Positions 36,101 to 44,667 of a stretch of 52,524 bases of DNA are shown piece by piece. Made by a program: the position numbers and the translations under genes. The notes under the pieces were generated by a model. It was not told the DNA's origin and did not search any database. It was given only the letters and a program-made list of their open reading frames with translations. The stretch is from Comamonadaceae bacterium (GTDB lineage Bacteria > Pseudomonadota > Gammaproteobacteria > Burkholderiales > Burkholderiaceae_C), in the NCBI GenBank assembly GCA_013823485.1, contig PNMF01000004.1, positions 1 through 52,524 on the forward strand, given 5' to 3'. Position 1 is the stretch's first letter. The number at the start of each line of letters is the position of its first letter.

Positions 36101-36711
36101 GCCACCACCGGCAGGCGCAGCCGGGCCGCCAGCTTGACGGTTTCGGCCACATGGCGCTCGTCGTCATTGCGGCCGGCGCGCTGCAGCTCCAGGTAGAAGC
36201 GGTGGGTGAACAGGCTGGAGAGCTGCAGGGCGACGTCGGCAGCGCGCTGGGCATCGCCCGCCATCAGGGCCTGCCCGACCGGACCGGCCTGCGCGCCCGA
36301 CAGCAGGATCAGGCCGCCGTGCAGTTCCTGCAGCCAGGCCCGCTGGATGACCGCCTGGCCGCGACCATCGTTGCGGGTCCAGGCGCGGGCCAGCAGTTCG
36401 GACAGGTTCAGGTAACCCTGGTGGTCCTGCACCAGCAGGATGGCGCGCGGCAGTGCCGGCTGGTGGGCGCCGGGCATGGCGCCGGGGGTTTCGTCGGTGA
36501 AGCCCTGCAGCATCACCTCGGCGCCGATCAGGGGCTTGACCCCGGCACCGCGCGCCGCCTTGTAGAACTTGATGGCCCCGAACAGGTTGTTCAGGTCGGT
36601 GATGGCCAGGGCGGGCTGGCGGTCGGCCGCCGCAGCGGCCACGGCATCGTCGATGCGGTTGGTGCCATCGACGACGGAAAACTCGGTGTGCAGGCGCAGA
36701 TGGACAAACAT
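33145..36711 (-). CDS. dnaE: DNA polymerase III subunit alpha
   Basis: 1188-aa replicative polymerase. The N-terminal PHP domain starts FVHLRLHTEFSVVDG. The catalytic palm has MPDFDIDFCQSNRDRV (near residue 410) with the metal-binding Asp pair, and GPGRGSGAGSLVAYAL precedes it. A helix-hairpin-helix and OB-fold region follow (EVSADEGLINAHRN near the end). Length and layout match the DnaE1 type used for the bulk of replication. Confidence 0.98.
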   Translation of the reverse strand: MFVHLRLHTEFSVVDGTNRIDDAVAAAAADRQPALAITDLNNLFGAIKFYKAARGAGVKPLIGAEVMLQGFTDETPGAMPGAHQPALPRAILLVQDHQGYLNLSELLARAWTRNDGRGQAVIQRAWLQELHGGLILLSGAQAGPVGQALMAGDAQRAADVALQLSSLFTHRFYLELQRAGRNDDERHVAETVKLAARLRLPVVATHPVQFLEADDYEAHEARVCISEGEILGNSRRVRRFTREQYFKSAADMAALFADVPSAVANTLEIARRCNLTLVLGKPQLPNFPTPLVNGVPMPMEDFFRQSSFAGLEERLVHLYPDAAERERQRPRYVERLEFEINTILKMGFPGYFLIVGDFINWAKNNGCPVGPGRGSGAGSLVAYALKITDLDPLQYNLLFERFLNPERVSMPDFDIDFCQSNRDRVIDYVKEKYGKDAVSQIATFGTMAARAAIRDVGRVLDFSYGFCDGISKLIPNKPGMSVTLQYPPSPKKDGDKNNYAIEMEPLLAERLQKEDDVRTLIELAQKLEGMTRNIGMHAGGVLIAPGKLTDFCPLYAQPGSDAAVSQYDKDDVEAIGLVKFDFLGLATLTILEIAREFIMKRHKGQENFRFEDVPLDDPKVYALFSRGQTEAVFQFESRGMQGMLRDAKPTRLEDLIALNALYRPGPMDLIPSFVARKHGREVVEYPHPLLEPVLAETYGIMVYQEQVMQSAQILGGYSLGGADLLRRAMGKKKPEEMAEHRLIFRKGAAEKGIGQEKADEVFDLMEKFAGYGFNKSHAAAYSLLAYHTGWLKVHYTAEFFCANMTVEMDDTDKLKVLFEDAVKMGIAFEAPDVNRGLYRFEPVTDRSIRYGLGAIKGTGQQAIEAIVAAREGRGEGPDGHESGPFRSLFDFCLRVDRTRINKRTVEALIKGGAFDSIHLNRAELLASVDLAFDYAATTQANAHQGGLFDMLGGDDHGSSTQEPELVATLPWGVKERLTFEKSAIGFYLSGHLFDEVEREVRRFARTPLESVKESRDPVILAGIVTDFRVINGQRGKLALFKLDDKTAVLEVSADEGLINAHRNTLKDDELIVVQAVAQPDRFSGGLRLKIQQVWDLAAARCRFGKYLRVAVNGHAPSVAQLVREFPPRREVTEQGELVRGLPVRLALLREGAQCELQLDDRSLFFPTDAALASWMAQAHEQRAEIVFD

Positions 36712-36747
36712 GCGCCCGATTTTAGGGACTGCGACGGGCCGACCGGG

Positions 36748-37443
36748 TCAGTCCTTGAGGATGGACAGCACTTCCGAACGGAACTCGCGGTTGTACAGGA
36801 TGGCCACCACGATCAACGTGGCCAGCACCATGGTCACCGGCGAAATGAACCAGGCCAGCAGGGCGAACGAGAAGTAGTAGGCGCGCAGGCCGTCGTTGAA
36901 GGTCTCGGCCGCCGAACCCACCATGGCGGCCGCCCGGTCGGCGAACTGCTGGCGGTCGAACTGGCCGCTGGCGAACGATTCCGGCGACGGCATGGAGCCG
37001 ATGACCAGCGCCACGAAGGTGTACTGCCGCATGCACCAGGAAAAGCGGAAGAACGAGTAGACAAAGATCGAGACCAGCACCACCACCTTGAACTCGAACA
37101 CGATCAGCGTGGTGGCCTGCGCGAACGGAATCTCGCTCATCAGCTCGGCCGCCTTGTCGGTGGTGCCCAGCAGCGCGAACACCGCACCGATGACCAGGAT
37201 GGAGGTGGACGAAAAGAAGGCCGGGGTGTTGGACAGCGTCTGGGTGATCAGGCCGTCCAGCATGCGCGGGTCGCGGGCCGTGGTCTGCTGCATCCAGTAG
37301 CGGCGGTAGCGGTTGGTGGTGTCCAGCAGCGAGGGACGGCGGCGCGACCACACCTTGGCAAAGCGCGCATAACCCACCCACAGGGCGAAGAAACAGGCCA
37401 GGGCCAGCCAGTCGGCCCAGGGAATGAGGCTGATGATCTTCAT
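36748..37443 (-). CDS. DUF599-family integral membrane protein
   Basis: 231 aa from the ATG giving MKIISLIPWADWLALACFFA. About four or five membrane helices are visible: near residues 8-25, 75-95 (STSILVIGAVFALLGTT), 110-130 (LIVFEFKVVVLVSIFVYSFF), then AYYFSFALLAWFISPVTM and VLATLIVVAILYNREF at the end. RRYWMQQTTARDPRMLDGL and LSNTPAFFSST are typical of DUF599. No function is established. It lies 36 bp upstream of dnaE. Confidence 0.9.
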   Translation of the reverse strand: MKIISLIPWADWLALACFFALWVGYARFAKVWSRRRPSLLDTTNRYRRYWMQQTTARDPRMLDGLITQTLSNTPAFFSSTSILVIGAVFALLGTTDKAAELMSEIPFAQATTLIVFEFKVVVLVSIFVYSFFRFSWCMRQYTFVALVIGSMPSPESFASGQFDRQQFADRAAAMVGSAAETFNDGLRAYYFSFALLAWFISPVTMVLATLIVVAILYNREFRSEVLSILKD

Positions 37444-37490
37444 GGGATCGGGGTGGCAGGCAGTTGCGGGGTCGCCCGCACTGTGCCACA

Positions 37491-37522
37491 GGCCGGCCGG
37501 GATCGGTCGATCCCGGCCGGCC
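37491..37522. repeat. Perfect 14-bp hairpin downstream of the flavodoxin gene
   Basis: Arms GGCCGGCCGGGATC and GATCCCGGCCGGCC around loop GGTC. Very stable but with no U-tract on either side, so possibly a Rho-independent-like pause, an mRNA stabiliser or a remnant repeat. Confidence 0.65.
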
Positions 37523-37537
37523 CTGATGGAACGGGGG

Positions 37538-38092
37538 TCAGCCCTTGAAGCGCTGGGCCACCGCAACCACGCGCTCGCCGAACTGGCGGGCGGTGTCGAC
37601 ATCGCCCTGGGGGATCTTGTCGGCGCCGGCGTCCGACGGTGCCTGCACCAGCAGACCCACCGAGCCGCCGAGGTTGTTGACGTCGGCGCGGGTCGAAGCC
37701 AGCTTGTTCGCGGGCGGCATGCCCAGGCTGACCCACAGGCCGCCATGCTGGGAGGCCAGGGTGGTCAGGTAAGACAGGGTGGAGCCCTTGTCGCCGTTCA
37801 GGCTGGCGCTGACCGTGAAGCCGGCAAAGAACTTGTCCTGCCAGGCGCGGGTGAACCAGGCCTTGGAGGAAGCGTCGGCGAATTTCTTGAACTGCCAGCT
37901 CGGGCCGCCCATGTAGGTGGGCGTGCCCATGACGATGGCGTCGGCGGCGGCCAGGGCTTCCCAGGCGCCTTCGGGCAGGTTGCCCTCGGCATCGACCGCG
38001 ATCAGATCGGCGCCGGCACCCTGGGCCACGGCCTGGGCGATGAACTGGGTGTGGCCGTAGCCGGAGTGGTAGACAACAACAACTTTTGCCAT
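37538..38092 (-). CDS. Flavodoxin-like NAD(P)H:quinone oxidoreductase
   Basis: 184 aa. The FMN phosphate loop HSGYGHTQFIAQAVAQGA (residues 9-26) and the isoalloxazine contacts MGTPTYMGGPSWQFKKFAD and NGDKGSTLSYL (near 99-109) fit the WrbA/flavodoxin_2 fold. WrbA relatives reduce quinones by two electrons and so avoid semiquinone radicals. It follows two pirin genes on the same strand. Substrate inferred only from family. Confidence 0.9.
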   Translation of the reverse strand: MAKVVVVYHSGYGHTQFIAQAVAQGAGADLIAVDAEGNLPEGAWEALAAADAIVMGTPTYMGGPSWQFKKFADASSKAWFTRAWQDKFFAGFTVSASLNGDKGSTLSYLTTLASQHGGLWVSLGMPPANKLASTRADVNNLGGSVGLLVQAPSDAGADKIPQGDVDTARQFGERVVAVAQRFKG

Positions 38093-38140
38093 GGTTTGCT
38101 TTCAGGGTTGTGCGCCGGTTGGCGCGGGGTTAGGGAAAAC

Positions 38141-38182
38141 GGTCAACGGAAAATGATCAACGGAGAATGGTCAACGGGAGAA
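38141..38182 (-). repeat. Three 14-bp tandem repeats at the pirin gene end
   Basis: GGTCAACGGAAAAT, GATCAACGGAGAAT and GGTCAACGGGAGAA in a row on the plus strand, differing by two or three bases each. The third copy contains the TGA stop of the pirin gene, so the repeat probably arose by duplication from its 3' end or from a regulatory half-site. Confidence 0.8.
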
Positions 38183-39064
38183 CGAGGGTTCGAGCGAGCC
38201 CATGTCGCCCCGCTGGAAGGCCTGGGCATAGGCTGCGATGTCCTGCCGGCTGTTGCCCACGAAAGGTCCGTAGGGCACCACCGGCTCGCGCAGCGGCCGG
38301 CCGGCCAGCAGCACCGCATGTGCGCCCGCCTCGGTCGATTGCAAGGTCAGCACCGAGCGGCCCGCCGCATCGGCCGGGGCCGGGGACAGCACCACCGTCT
38401 GGTGCATGCGGGCGGCGTGGTCGCCGGCGGTCAGCGCGCCGGCCGTGACGATCAGGAAGCCGTTGGCGGCGTTGTCCACCGGCAGGTCGATGCGTGCACC
38501 CGGCGCCAGCCGGATGTCCAGCAGATCGACCCGGGTGGCCCAGCGCGGGTCGGCGCCGATGGGCGACTGCAGGCCGGCAAACGAACCGGCCGCCACCTTG
38601 ACCTGCACGCCCTCGCCCTGCCAGACCGGCATGTCGGCCCGGGCCACCTTGAACACCGCAGCCGGGTCCTGCTTGTGGCTGCGCGCCATGTTCACGAAGA
38701 TCTGCAGCCCGATGGCGGGCTGCCCCGGCTGGCTGGGCGTCTCTTCGTGCACGATGCCGCTGCCGGCCTGGGTCCAGTGCAGGTCGCCCGGGGCAATGGT
38801 GCTGTGGTCGCCCAGCGAATCGCGGTTGATGACACCGCCCGGCGAATCGTCGAGCAGCAGCGTCACCGCGCTCATGCCGCCGTGGGGATGCGGCAGGAAA
38901 AAGTTCTGCGGCATGTGGAACAGGTCGACGCCGATGAAGGGGTCGATCAGGCCCAGGTGTTCCGGGTGGAACATGCGGGCATGGGTCCGGGTGTCGAACG
39001 CATGGTGGGGCATGTCCACCACCGATTGCACCGCGCGCCGGGTGAGCAGTTCGGAGCCGCACAT
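38171..39064 (-). CDS. Pirin-family protein (second in operon)
   Basis: 297 aa, bicupin of the pirin family. The N-terminal cupin shows FFLPHPHGGMSAVTLLL and LHWTQAGSGIVHEE, which give the metal-binding His set, and the C-terminal PYGPFVGNSRQDI block is the pirin signature. Bacterial pirins include quercetinases and metabolic regulators; the activity of this one cannot be told. It starts 15 bp after the first pirin, so both are one unit. Confidence 0.92.
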   Translation of the reverse strand: MCGSELLTRRAVQSVVDMPHHAFDTRTHARMFHPEHLGLIDPFIGVDLFHMPQNFFLPHPHGGMSAVTLLLDDSPGGVINRDSLGDHSTIAPGDLHWTQAGSGIVHEETPSQPGQPAIGLQIFVNMARSHKQDPAAVFKVARADMPVWQGEGVQVKVAAGSFAGLQSPIGADPRWATRVDLLDIRLAPGARIDLPVDNAANGFLIVTAGALTAGDHAARMHQTVVLSPAPADAAGRSVLTLQSTEAGAHAVLLAGRPLREPVVPYGPFVGNSRQDIAAYAQAFQRGDMGSLEPSFSR

Positions 39065-39079
39065 GGGGGTGGCTCCGGC

Positions 39080-39781
39080 TCAGGCGGCCAGGTCGAACAC
39101 CAGCACCTCGGCGTCGCGGGCCTGGTCCAGCACCAGGGCCGCTTCGTCGCGCAGCGCCACGGCATCGCCGGTCTTGAGGGCCTGGCCGTTCACCGACAGC
39201 TCCCCGCGCACCAGGTGCACATAGGCCTTGCGGGTCGGGTCCAGCGCCAGCCGGGCCGACTCGGCACCGTCGAACAGGCCGGCATAGATGGTCGCATCGG
39301 CATGCAGCTTGACCGCGCCTTCGGCCGTGTCGTTCGAGGCAACGCGGCGCAGGACACCGCGCTTCTCGGCGTCGGCAAAGGCCTTCTGCTCATAGCTCGG
39401 CGGGATGCCGCGCACATTGGGCTCGATCCAGATCTGCAGGAAATGGGTCTCGCTGTCGGGCGCATGGTTGAACTCGCTGTGCATCACGCCGGTGCCGGCG
39501 CTCATGCGCTGCACCTCGCCGGGGGGAATGCCCTCCACGTTGCCCATGCTGTCCTTGTGGGCCAGGTTGCCCTTGAGCACATAGCTCACGATCTCCATGT
39601 CGCGGTGGCCGTGGGTGCCAAAGCCGGTGCCGGGGGCGATGCGGTCTTCGTTGATCACGCGCAGATTGCCCCAGCCCATCCACTGCGGGTCGAAGTAATC
39701 GGCGAACGAGAAGGAATGGTGGCTGCGCAGCCAGCCGTGGTCGGCATGGCCACGGGCTTCGGAACGGCGGACGAGCATCAT
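39080..39781 (-). CDS. Pirin-family protein (YhhW-like)
   Basis: 233 aa starting MMLVRRSEARGHADHGWL. It has the metal-binding motif FGTHGHRDMEIVSYVLKG and the SEFNHAP/FLQIWIEP segments of the YhhW quercetin-2,3-dioxygenase-like group. AGGAGT precedes the first of two ATG codons. It is the lead gene of the pirin-pirin-flavodoxin unit, read divergently from a LysR regulator, and is the probable target of that regulator. Confidence 0.93.
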   Translation of the reverse strand: MMLVRRSEARGHADHGWLRSHHSFSFADYFDPQWMGWGNLRVINEDRIAPGTGFGTHGHRDMEIVSYVLKGNLAHKDSMGNVEGIPPGEVQRMSAGTGVMHSEFNHAPDSETHFLQIWIEPNVRGIPPSYEQKAFADAEKRGVLRRVASNDTAEGAVKLHADATIYAGLFDGAESARLALDPTRKAYVHLVRGELSVNGQALKTGDAVALRDEAALVLDQARDAEVLVFDLAA

Positions 39782-39881
39782 GACGGGACTCCTGCTGGTG
39801 GTCCGGGGACGATTCCCCGGTGTCGATGGGCTCCATTCTGGAGATTCGTCCGGACAAATCGGCTGCATGGTTTTGATGTCA

Positions 39882-39902
39882 TCATTCAAACCGTTTGAAT
39901 GA
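39882..39902. promoter_or_regulatory. LysR-type operator palindrome between pirin and lysR genes
   Basis: Perfect arms TCATTCAAAC and GTTTGAATGA around one C. It contains the T-N11-A LysR box TCAAACCGTTTGA. It lies 12 bp before the regulator's likely ATG and about 100 bp before the pirin start, the place expected for an autoregulated divergent LysR site. Confidence 0.75.
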
Positions 39903-39914
39903 ATGGAGCCCGCC

Positions 39915-40868
39915 ATGCCCGCCCCTGCCCCCAACCCCCGCTCGGCCCTGTCGGCCGAAAACCTGGCCCTGCTGGAAGCGGTGTCCCGCCTGGGCAGCAT
40001 GGCGGCGGCCGCGCGCGAGATCGGCATGGTGCCCAGTGCCCTGACCTACCGCATCCGGCAGATCGAGGACGCGCTGGACGTGCTGCTGTTCGACCGCAGC
40101 GCCCGCCGCGCGGTGCTCACCCCGGCCGGGGCCGAGCTGCTGCGCTCGGGCGAACACCTGCTGCAGGAACTCGACGCCGTGGCCCAGCGGGTGCGCCGGG
40201 TGGCCACCGGCTGGGAACCCCAGCTCTCGATCGCGGCCGACGCCCTGATCGCCCGGGGCACGCTCTTCGAGCTGTGCGACGACTTTTATGCCACCGGCGC
40301 CCCCACCCGCCTGCGGCTGCGCGCCGAAACCCTCTCCGGCACGCTGGAGTCGCTGCAGAGCGGCGCCGCCGACCTGGCGCTGGGCGTGTCGGTGGAGCTG
40401 GCGATCCCGGGCATCCAGGTGGCGCCTCTGGGCAGCGTGCCGTTTGTGTATGCGATCGCACCGCACCACCCGCTGGCCAGCGTGTCGCACCCCTTGTCCG
40501 ACGATGAACTGCGCCGCCACCGCGCCGTGGCAGTGGCCGACAGCACGCTGCGCGGACGCGGCGTGACCCACAACCTGCAACCCGGCCAGGACGTGCTGAC
40601 CGTGCCCACCATGCAGCACAAGCTCGAAGCCCAGCTGCGGGGCCTGGGCGTGGGCTTCCTGCCGCAGCCGCTGGCACAGCCCTACATCGACGCCGGGCGG
40701 CTGGTGGTCAAGCCGCTGCAACGCACCTCGCGCACGCAACGCGCTGCCTATGCCTGGCGGCAGGACGCCGGGCCCAAGGGCGCGGGCCGGGCGCTGCAGT
40801 GGTGGCTGGAGCGGCTGCAGCACCCCAAAACCCGGCATGCCCTGCTGAACAACCACCACCAGAGCTGA
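39915..40868 (+). CDS. LysR-family transcriptional regulator
   Basis: 317 aa from the ATG at 39915, chosen because GGAG sits six bases ahead; an ATG at 39903 directly abuts the operator palindrome. The winged-helix domain is LALLEAVSRLGSMAAAAREI with ALTYRIRQIEDALDVLLFDR, and the effector domain follows from about residue 90. Such regulators activate a divergent gene when a small molecule binds. The pirin-flavodoxin operon is the natural target; the effector is unknown, though a quinone or electrophile would fit. Confidence 0.95.
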   Translation: MPAPAPNPRSALSAENLALLEAVSRLGSMAAAAREIGMVPSALTYRIRQIEDALDVLLFDRSARRAVLTPAGAELLRSGEHLLQELDAVAQRVRRVATGWEPQLSIAADALIARGTLFELCDDFYATGAPTRLRLRAETLSGTLESLQSGAADLALGVSVELAIPGIQVAPLGSVPFVYAIAPHHPLASVSHPLSDDELRRHRAVAVADSTLRGRGVTHNLQPGQDVLTVPTMQHKLEAQLRGLGVGFLPQPLAQPYIDAGRLVVKPLQRTSRTQRAAYAWRQDAGPKGAGRALQWWLERLQHPKTRHALLNNHHQS

Positions 40869-40892
40869 GGGCCGCTGCTACATTCGGCCCAC

Positions 40893-42041
40893 ATGCCCGT
40901 CGGCGCACGCCACCCCAACACCCCTCGCACCATGAAACCACGTCGGCCCACCCGCGCTCCCCAGCCCACCCCCGCAGCCCCGTTGCGCCACATTGCCGTC
41001 ATTGGCGGCGGCATGGCCGGCGTGACCTGCGCCCGCACCCTGCTGCAGGCCGGCCACCGGGTCACGCTGATCGAAAAAAGCCGCGGCTTCGGCGGCCGCA
41101 TGTCGACCCGCCGCACCGAGTTCGGCGGCTTCGACCACGGTGCCCAGTACTTCACCGTGCGCGACGCCCGCTTCGAGCAGGTGCTGCGGCTGACCGCCAC
41201 CACCGTGGTGCGGCCCTGGAGCGCCAGCACGGTTCGGGTGCTGGACGAATTCGGCCATGTGCTGGCCAGCGCGCCCCCGCCCACCGAACCGCACTTCGTG
41301 GCCACCCCCGGCATGAATGCGCTGGTGGCGCTGTGGGCCCAGCCCATCACCCGCCCCGACCTGCACGGCCGCCTGCCGGCCCAGGCCCTGGTGCAGGTGC
41401 GGGTGACCCAGATCGAACGCGATGCCCTGCACCCGGAACAGTGGCAGCTGCGCGCCGAAGACGCCGAAGGCGGACAGCGGGTCCTGGGCGGGTTCGACCA
41501 GGTGGTGCTGGCGGTGCCGAATCCGCAGGCGCACGACCTGCTGCTGGCCTCCGGCCTGGCCCCCGACCTGCGGCAGGCGCTGGCACCAGTGCATGTGGCC
41601 CCTTGCTGGACCCTGATGGTGGCCTACCCCCAGGCCATGCAGCCCGGCCTGCCCCACCTGGGCCCGCAATGGAACGCCGCCCGCAGCACCCACCACCGCA
41701 TCAGCTGGCTGGCGCGCGAATCGAGCAAGCCGGGGCGTGACCCGATCGAGCGCTGGACGGTTCAGGCCAGCCCCGACTGGTCGACCCGCCACCTGGAAGA
41801 CGACGAAGAGCGGGTCAAGGCCAAGCTGCTCAAGGGCTTTGCCGAGATCACCGGCATCCGCGCCACCCCCACCCACGCGGTGGTGCACCGCTGGCGCTTC
41901 GCCCAGACCCGCACCCCGCTGGGCCGCTCGCACCTGATCGACCCGGCCCTGGGCATCGGCCTGTGCGGCGACTGGTGCCTGGGCCACCGGGTGGAAGACG
42001 CGTTCGTCTCGGGCCTGGAACTGGCCCTGGCCATGGCGTGA
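40893..42041 (+). CDS. FAD/NAD(P)-dependent oxidoreductase (renalase-like)
   Basis: 382 aa from the ATG at 40893; an ATG at 40932 is equally possible and a TACATT -10 at 40879-40884 makes the first nearly leaderless. The dinucleotide-binding motif [17 protein letters not shown] (about 35-51) is followed by [12 protein letters not shown] and [11 protein letters not shown], as in renalase/amine-oxidase-like flavoproteins, with a closing FAD contact [20 protein letters not shown]. The substrate is unknown. Its stop overlaps the gluQ start (GTGA). Confidence 0.9.
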   Translation: MPVGARHPNTPRTMKPRRPTRAPQPTPAAPLRHIAVIGGGMAGVTCARTLLQAGHRVTLIEKSRGFGGRMSTRRTEFGGFDHGAQYFTVRDARFEQVLRLTATTVVRPWSASTVRVLDEFGHVLASAPPPTEPHFVATPGMNALVALWAQPITRPDLHGRLPAQALVQVRVTQIERDALHPEQWQLRAEDAEGGQRVLGGFDQVVLAVPNPQAHDLLLASGLAPDLRQALAPVHVAPCWTLMVAYPQAMQPGLPHLGPQWNAARSTHHRISWLARESSKPGRDPIERWTVQASPDWSTRHLEDDEERVKAKLLKGFAEITGIRATPTHAVVHRWRFAQTRTPLGRSHLIDPALGIGLCGDWCLGHRVEDAFVSGLELALAMA

Positions 42042-42913
42042 AGCCGCGGGGCCGGTTTGCCCCCTCGCCGACCGGTCCGCTGCACGCCGGCTCGCTGGTG
42101 GCGGCGCTGGCCAGCTGGCTCGATGCCCGGGCCCGGGGCGGCGAATGGGGGGTGCGGATCGAGGACGTCGACACCCCGCGCTGCGTGCCGGGAGCCGACC
42201 GGCTCATCCTCCAGCAGCTGGCCGCCTGCGGCCTGACCAGCGACCTGCCGGTGGTGTGGCAATCGCAGCGCGGCCCGTTGTACCAGGCCGCGCTGGACCG
42301 TTTGCTGGAACAGGGTCTGGCCTACCCCTGCGCCTGCTCGCGCAGCGACATCGAGGCCGCCCTGGCCGCCGCCGGTCAGCCGCGCGAACGCCACCAGGCA
42401 GCCGTCTACCCCGGCACCTGCCGCAGCGGGCTGCAGGGCCGCCCGGCGCGCGCCTGGCGGCTGCGCCTGCCCGATGCCGCGCCGGTGCACTGGACCGATG
42501 CCCGCCTGGGGCCGCAGCAGCAGGACGTTTCCACCGAGGTGGGCGACTTCGTGCTGCGCCGCGCCGACGGCCTGTGGGCCTACCAGCTCGCGGTGGTGGT
42601 GGACGACGCCGAGCAGGCCATCACCCACGTGGTGCGCGGCCAGGACCTGGCCGACAACACCCCGCGCCAGATCCTGCTGCAGCAGGCACTGAAGCTGCCA
42701 CCCGTCAACTACCACCATGTGCCGCTGGTGCTGGGCGCCAACGGCGAAAAACTCAGCAAGCAGAACGGCGCCGCGCCACTGGACCTCTCGAACCCGCTGG
42801 CCGCCCTGAACGCCGCCGCCGCCGTCCTCGACCTGCCGCCCGCCACCGGCGGTGTGGCCGAGGCGCTGGCGGTCTGGACCCGGGCCTGGCGTGAGTGCTG
42901 GCGTGAGGCCTGA
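42038..42913 (+). CDS. gluQ: Glutamyl-Q tRNA(Asp) synthetase
   Basis: 291 aa, GTG start. It is a shortened glutamyl-tRNA synthetase without the anticodon-binding domain that attaches glutamate to queuosine in tRNA-Asp. It starts with [19 protein letters not shown] (HIGH region), has the zinc-type CACSRSD segment and the KMSKS counterpart EKLSKQNGA near residue 240. Length is typical. Confidence 0.96.
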   Translation: MKPRGRFAPSPTGPLHAGSLVAALASWLDARARGGEWGVRIEDVDTPRCVPGADRLILQQLAACGLTSDLPVVWQSQRGPLYQAALDRLLEQGLAYPCACSRSDIEAALAAAGQPRERHQAAVYPGTCRSGLQGRPARAWRLRLPDAAPVHWTDARLGPQQQDVSTEVGDFVLRRADGLWAYQLAVVVDDAEQAITHVVRGQDLADNTPRQILLQQALKLPPVNYHHVPLVLGANGEKLSKQNGAAPLDLSNPLAALNAAAAVLDLPPATGGVAEALAVWTRAWRECWREA

Positions 42914-42976
42914 CGGACAGCCTGGTCGGCCGCCGCCGGCCCGGCCACCTAAAATCGCGGGTTTTCTGCGCCCGCC

Positions 42977-43705
42977 ATGACCGACCCCCGACACGCCCTG
43001 CCCCGACCCGCCCCCACCGACGTGGAGCACCTGCGCGTGGTCAAGAGCTATGTGCTGCGGGCCGGTCGCACCACCGCCGGCCAGGCCCGGGCCTACGAGC
43101 TGTTCGGCCCGCGCTTCCTGGTGCCCTATGACCCGCAGCCGCTCGATCTGGCCGCCACCTTCGGCCGCCAGGCACCCACTGTGCTGGAAATCGGTTTCGG
43201 CATGGGCGGCGCCACCGCCCACATTGCCGGCGTGCGGCCGCAGGACAACTTCCTGTGCTGCGAGGTGCACGAGCCCGGTGTGGGTGCGCTGCTCAAGCTG
43301 TGCGGCGACAACGGGCTGGAGAACATCCGCATCGTGCGGCACGACGCGGTCGAGGTCATGGACCATATGCTGGCCGACAGCAGCCTGGACGGCGTGCACA
43401 TCTTCTTTCCCGACCCCTGGCACAAGACCAAGCACCACAAGCGCCGGCTGATCCAGGGGCCGTTCGTGAACCGCCTGGCCCGCAAGCTCAGGCCCGGTGG
43501 CTATGTGCACCTGGCCACCGACTGGCAGCCCTATGCCGAGCAGATGGCCGAGGTGCTGGCCGCCGAACCGCTGCTGAGCAACACCGCCGATGCGGCCCAG
43601 GGCGGCTACGCCCCCAAGCCCGACTACCGGCCGCTCACCAAGTTCGAGAACCGGGGCCTCAAGCTGGGCCACGGCGTGTGGGACCTGGTCTGGTCCCGCG
43701 TCTGA
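42977..43705 (+). CDS. trmB: tRNA (guanine-N7)-methyltransferase
   Basis: 242 aa. Uses S-adenosylmethionine to make m7G46 in tRNA. The SAM site [16 protein letters not shown], the acceptor-binding [18 protein letters not shown] and [15 protein letters not shown] are all present. A TAAAAT -10-like element lies just upstream. Confidence 0.97.
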   Translation: MTDPRHALPRPAPTDVEHLRVVKSYVLRAGRTTAGQARAYELFGPRFLVPYDPQPLDLAATFGRQAPTVLEIGFGMGGATAHIAGVRPQDNFLCCEVHEPGVGALLKLCGDNGLENIRIVRHDAVEVMDHMLADSSLDGVHIFFPDPWHKTKHHKRRLIQGPFVNRLARKLRPGGYVHLATDWQPYAEQMAEVLAAEPLLSNTADAAQGGYAPKPDYRPLTKFENRGLKLGHGVWDLVWSRV

Positions 43706-43728
43706 CCGCCTGACAGCGGCGGCCCGGC

Positions 43729-44667
43729 ATGGCGCACCGGCCCAGGAACCCCCTCATTCCCGCGCGGGACGGCGTGTCGCCGAGCTGCGTGGCGGTGCCC
43801 CACGACAAGCCCTGCCCGTGGCCGACGGTGCTCGATTTCCTGAGCGACCGCCTGCCGGCCGTGGACCGCGCCGGCTGGACCGCACGCCTGCACGGCGCTG
43901 AAGTGCTGGACGACACCGCTCGCCCCTGCCGCCCCGACCAGCCCTGCGTGCCGGGCGAACGCCTGTACTACTACCGCCGCATCGAGGACGAGCAGCCGAT
44001 TCCCTTCGTGGAAGAACTGCTGTTCCAGGACGATCACCTGCTGGTGGTCGACAAGCCGCATTTCCTGCCGGTCGTGCCCACCGGCCGCTTTGTGCAGCAA
44101 AGCCTGCTGGTGCGCCTGAAGCGCCGCACCGGCATCGACACGCTCAGCCCGTTGCACCGCATCGACCGCGAAACCGCCGGCGTGGTGGTGTTCAGCATCC
44201 GCCCGCAGGACCGCGACGCCTACCAGGCGCTGTTTCGCCAGCGGCAGGTCGACAAGCTGTACCAGGCCATCGCACCGGCCGCAGCGGACGGTTTTCTGCT
44301 TCAAGGCCATGTGCGTCGCAGCCGCATCGAGGAAGACCCGAGCGGCTTCTTCCGCATGCGCGAGGTGCCGGGCGAAGCCAACAGCGAGACCCGCATCACC
44401 GAATTGGAGCGGCAAGGTGGCTGGGCGCGATTGGCGCTGGAGCCGATCACCGGCAAGCGCCACCAGCTGCGGGTGCACATGGCAGCGCTCGGTCTGCCGC
44501 TGGTGGGCGACCAGTTTTATCCAAAGGTGCGGCGCGGGCCGGACGAGCCGGAAGATTTCGCCGACCCGCTGCGCCTGCTGGCGCAGGCCATCGCGTTCAC
44601 CGATCCCTTGACCGGGCAGCCTCGGCGCTTCGAGAGCCGCCGGGCGCTGGATTGGCCGGCCGGCTGA
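43729..44667 (+). CDS. RluA-family pseudouridine synthase
   Basis: 312 aa. An N-terminal S4-like segment (WPTVLDFLSDRLPAVDRAGW) leads to the catalytic domain with the Asp in SPLHRIDRETAGVVVFS (near residue 143) and the ITGKRHQLRVHMAALGLPL block. It isomerises uridine in rRNA or tRNA; which site is not clear. The stop abuts that of the convergent lipoprotein gene in TGATCA. Confidence 0.93.
   Translation: MAHRPRNPLIPARDGVSPSCVAVPHDKPCPWPTVLDFLSDRLPAVDRAGWTARLHGAEVLDDTARPCRPDQPCVPGERLYYYRRIEDEQPIPFVEELLFQDDHLLVVDKPHFLPVVPTGRFVQQSLLVRLKRRTGIDTLSPLHRIDRETAGVVVFSIRPQDRDAYQALFRQRQVDKLYQAIAPAAADGFLLQGHVRRSRIEEDPSGFFRMREVPGEANSETRITELERQGGWARLALEPITGKRHQLRVHMAALGLPLVGDQFYPKVRRGPDEPEDFADPLRLLAQAIAFTDPLTGQPRRFESRRALDWPAG

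Noticed and set aside
34381-37548. 1055-codon open frame on the plus strand
   Set aside because: Shadow of dnaE and the DUF599 gene, whose minus-strand products are unmistakable.
41762-43672. 636-codon open frame on the minus strand
   Set aside because: Shadow of the oxidoreductase, gluQ and trmB genes, which carry clear motifs on the plus strand.
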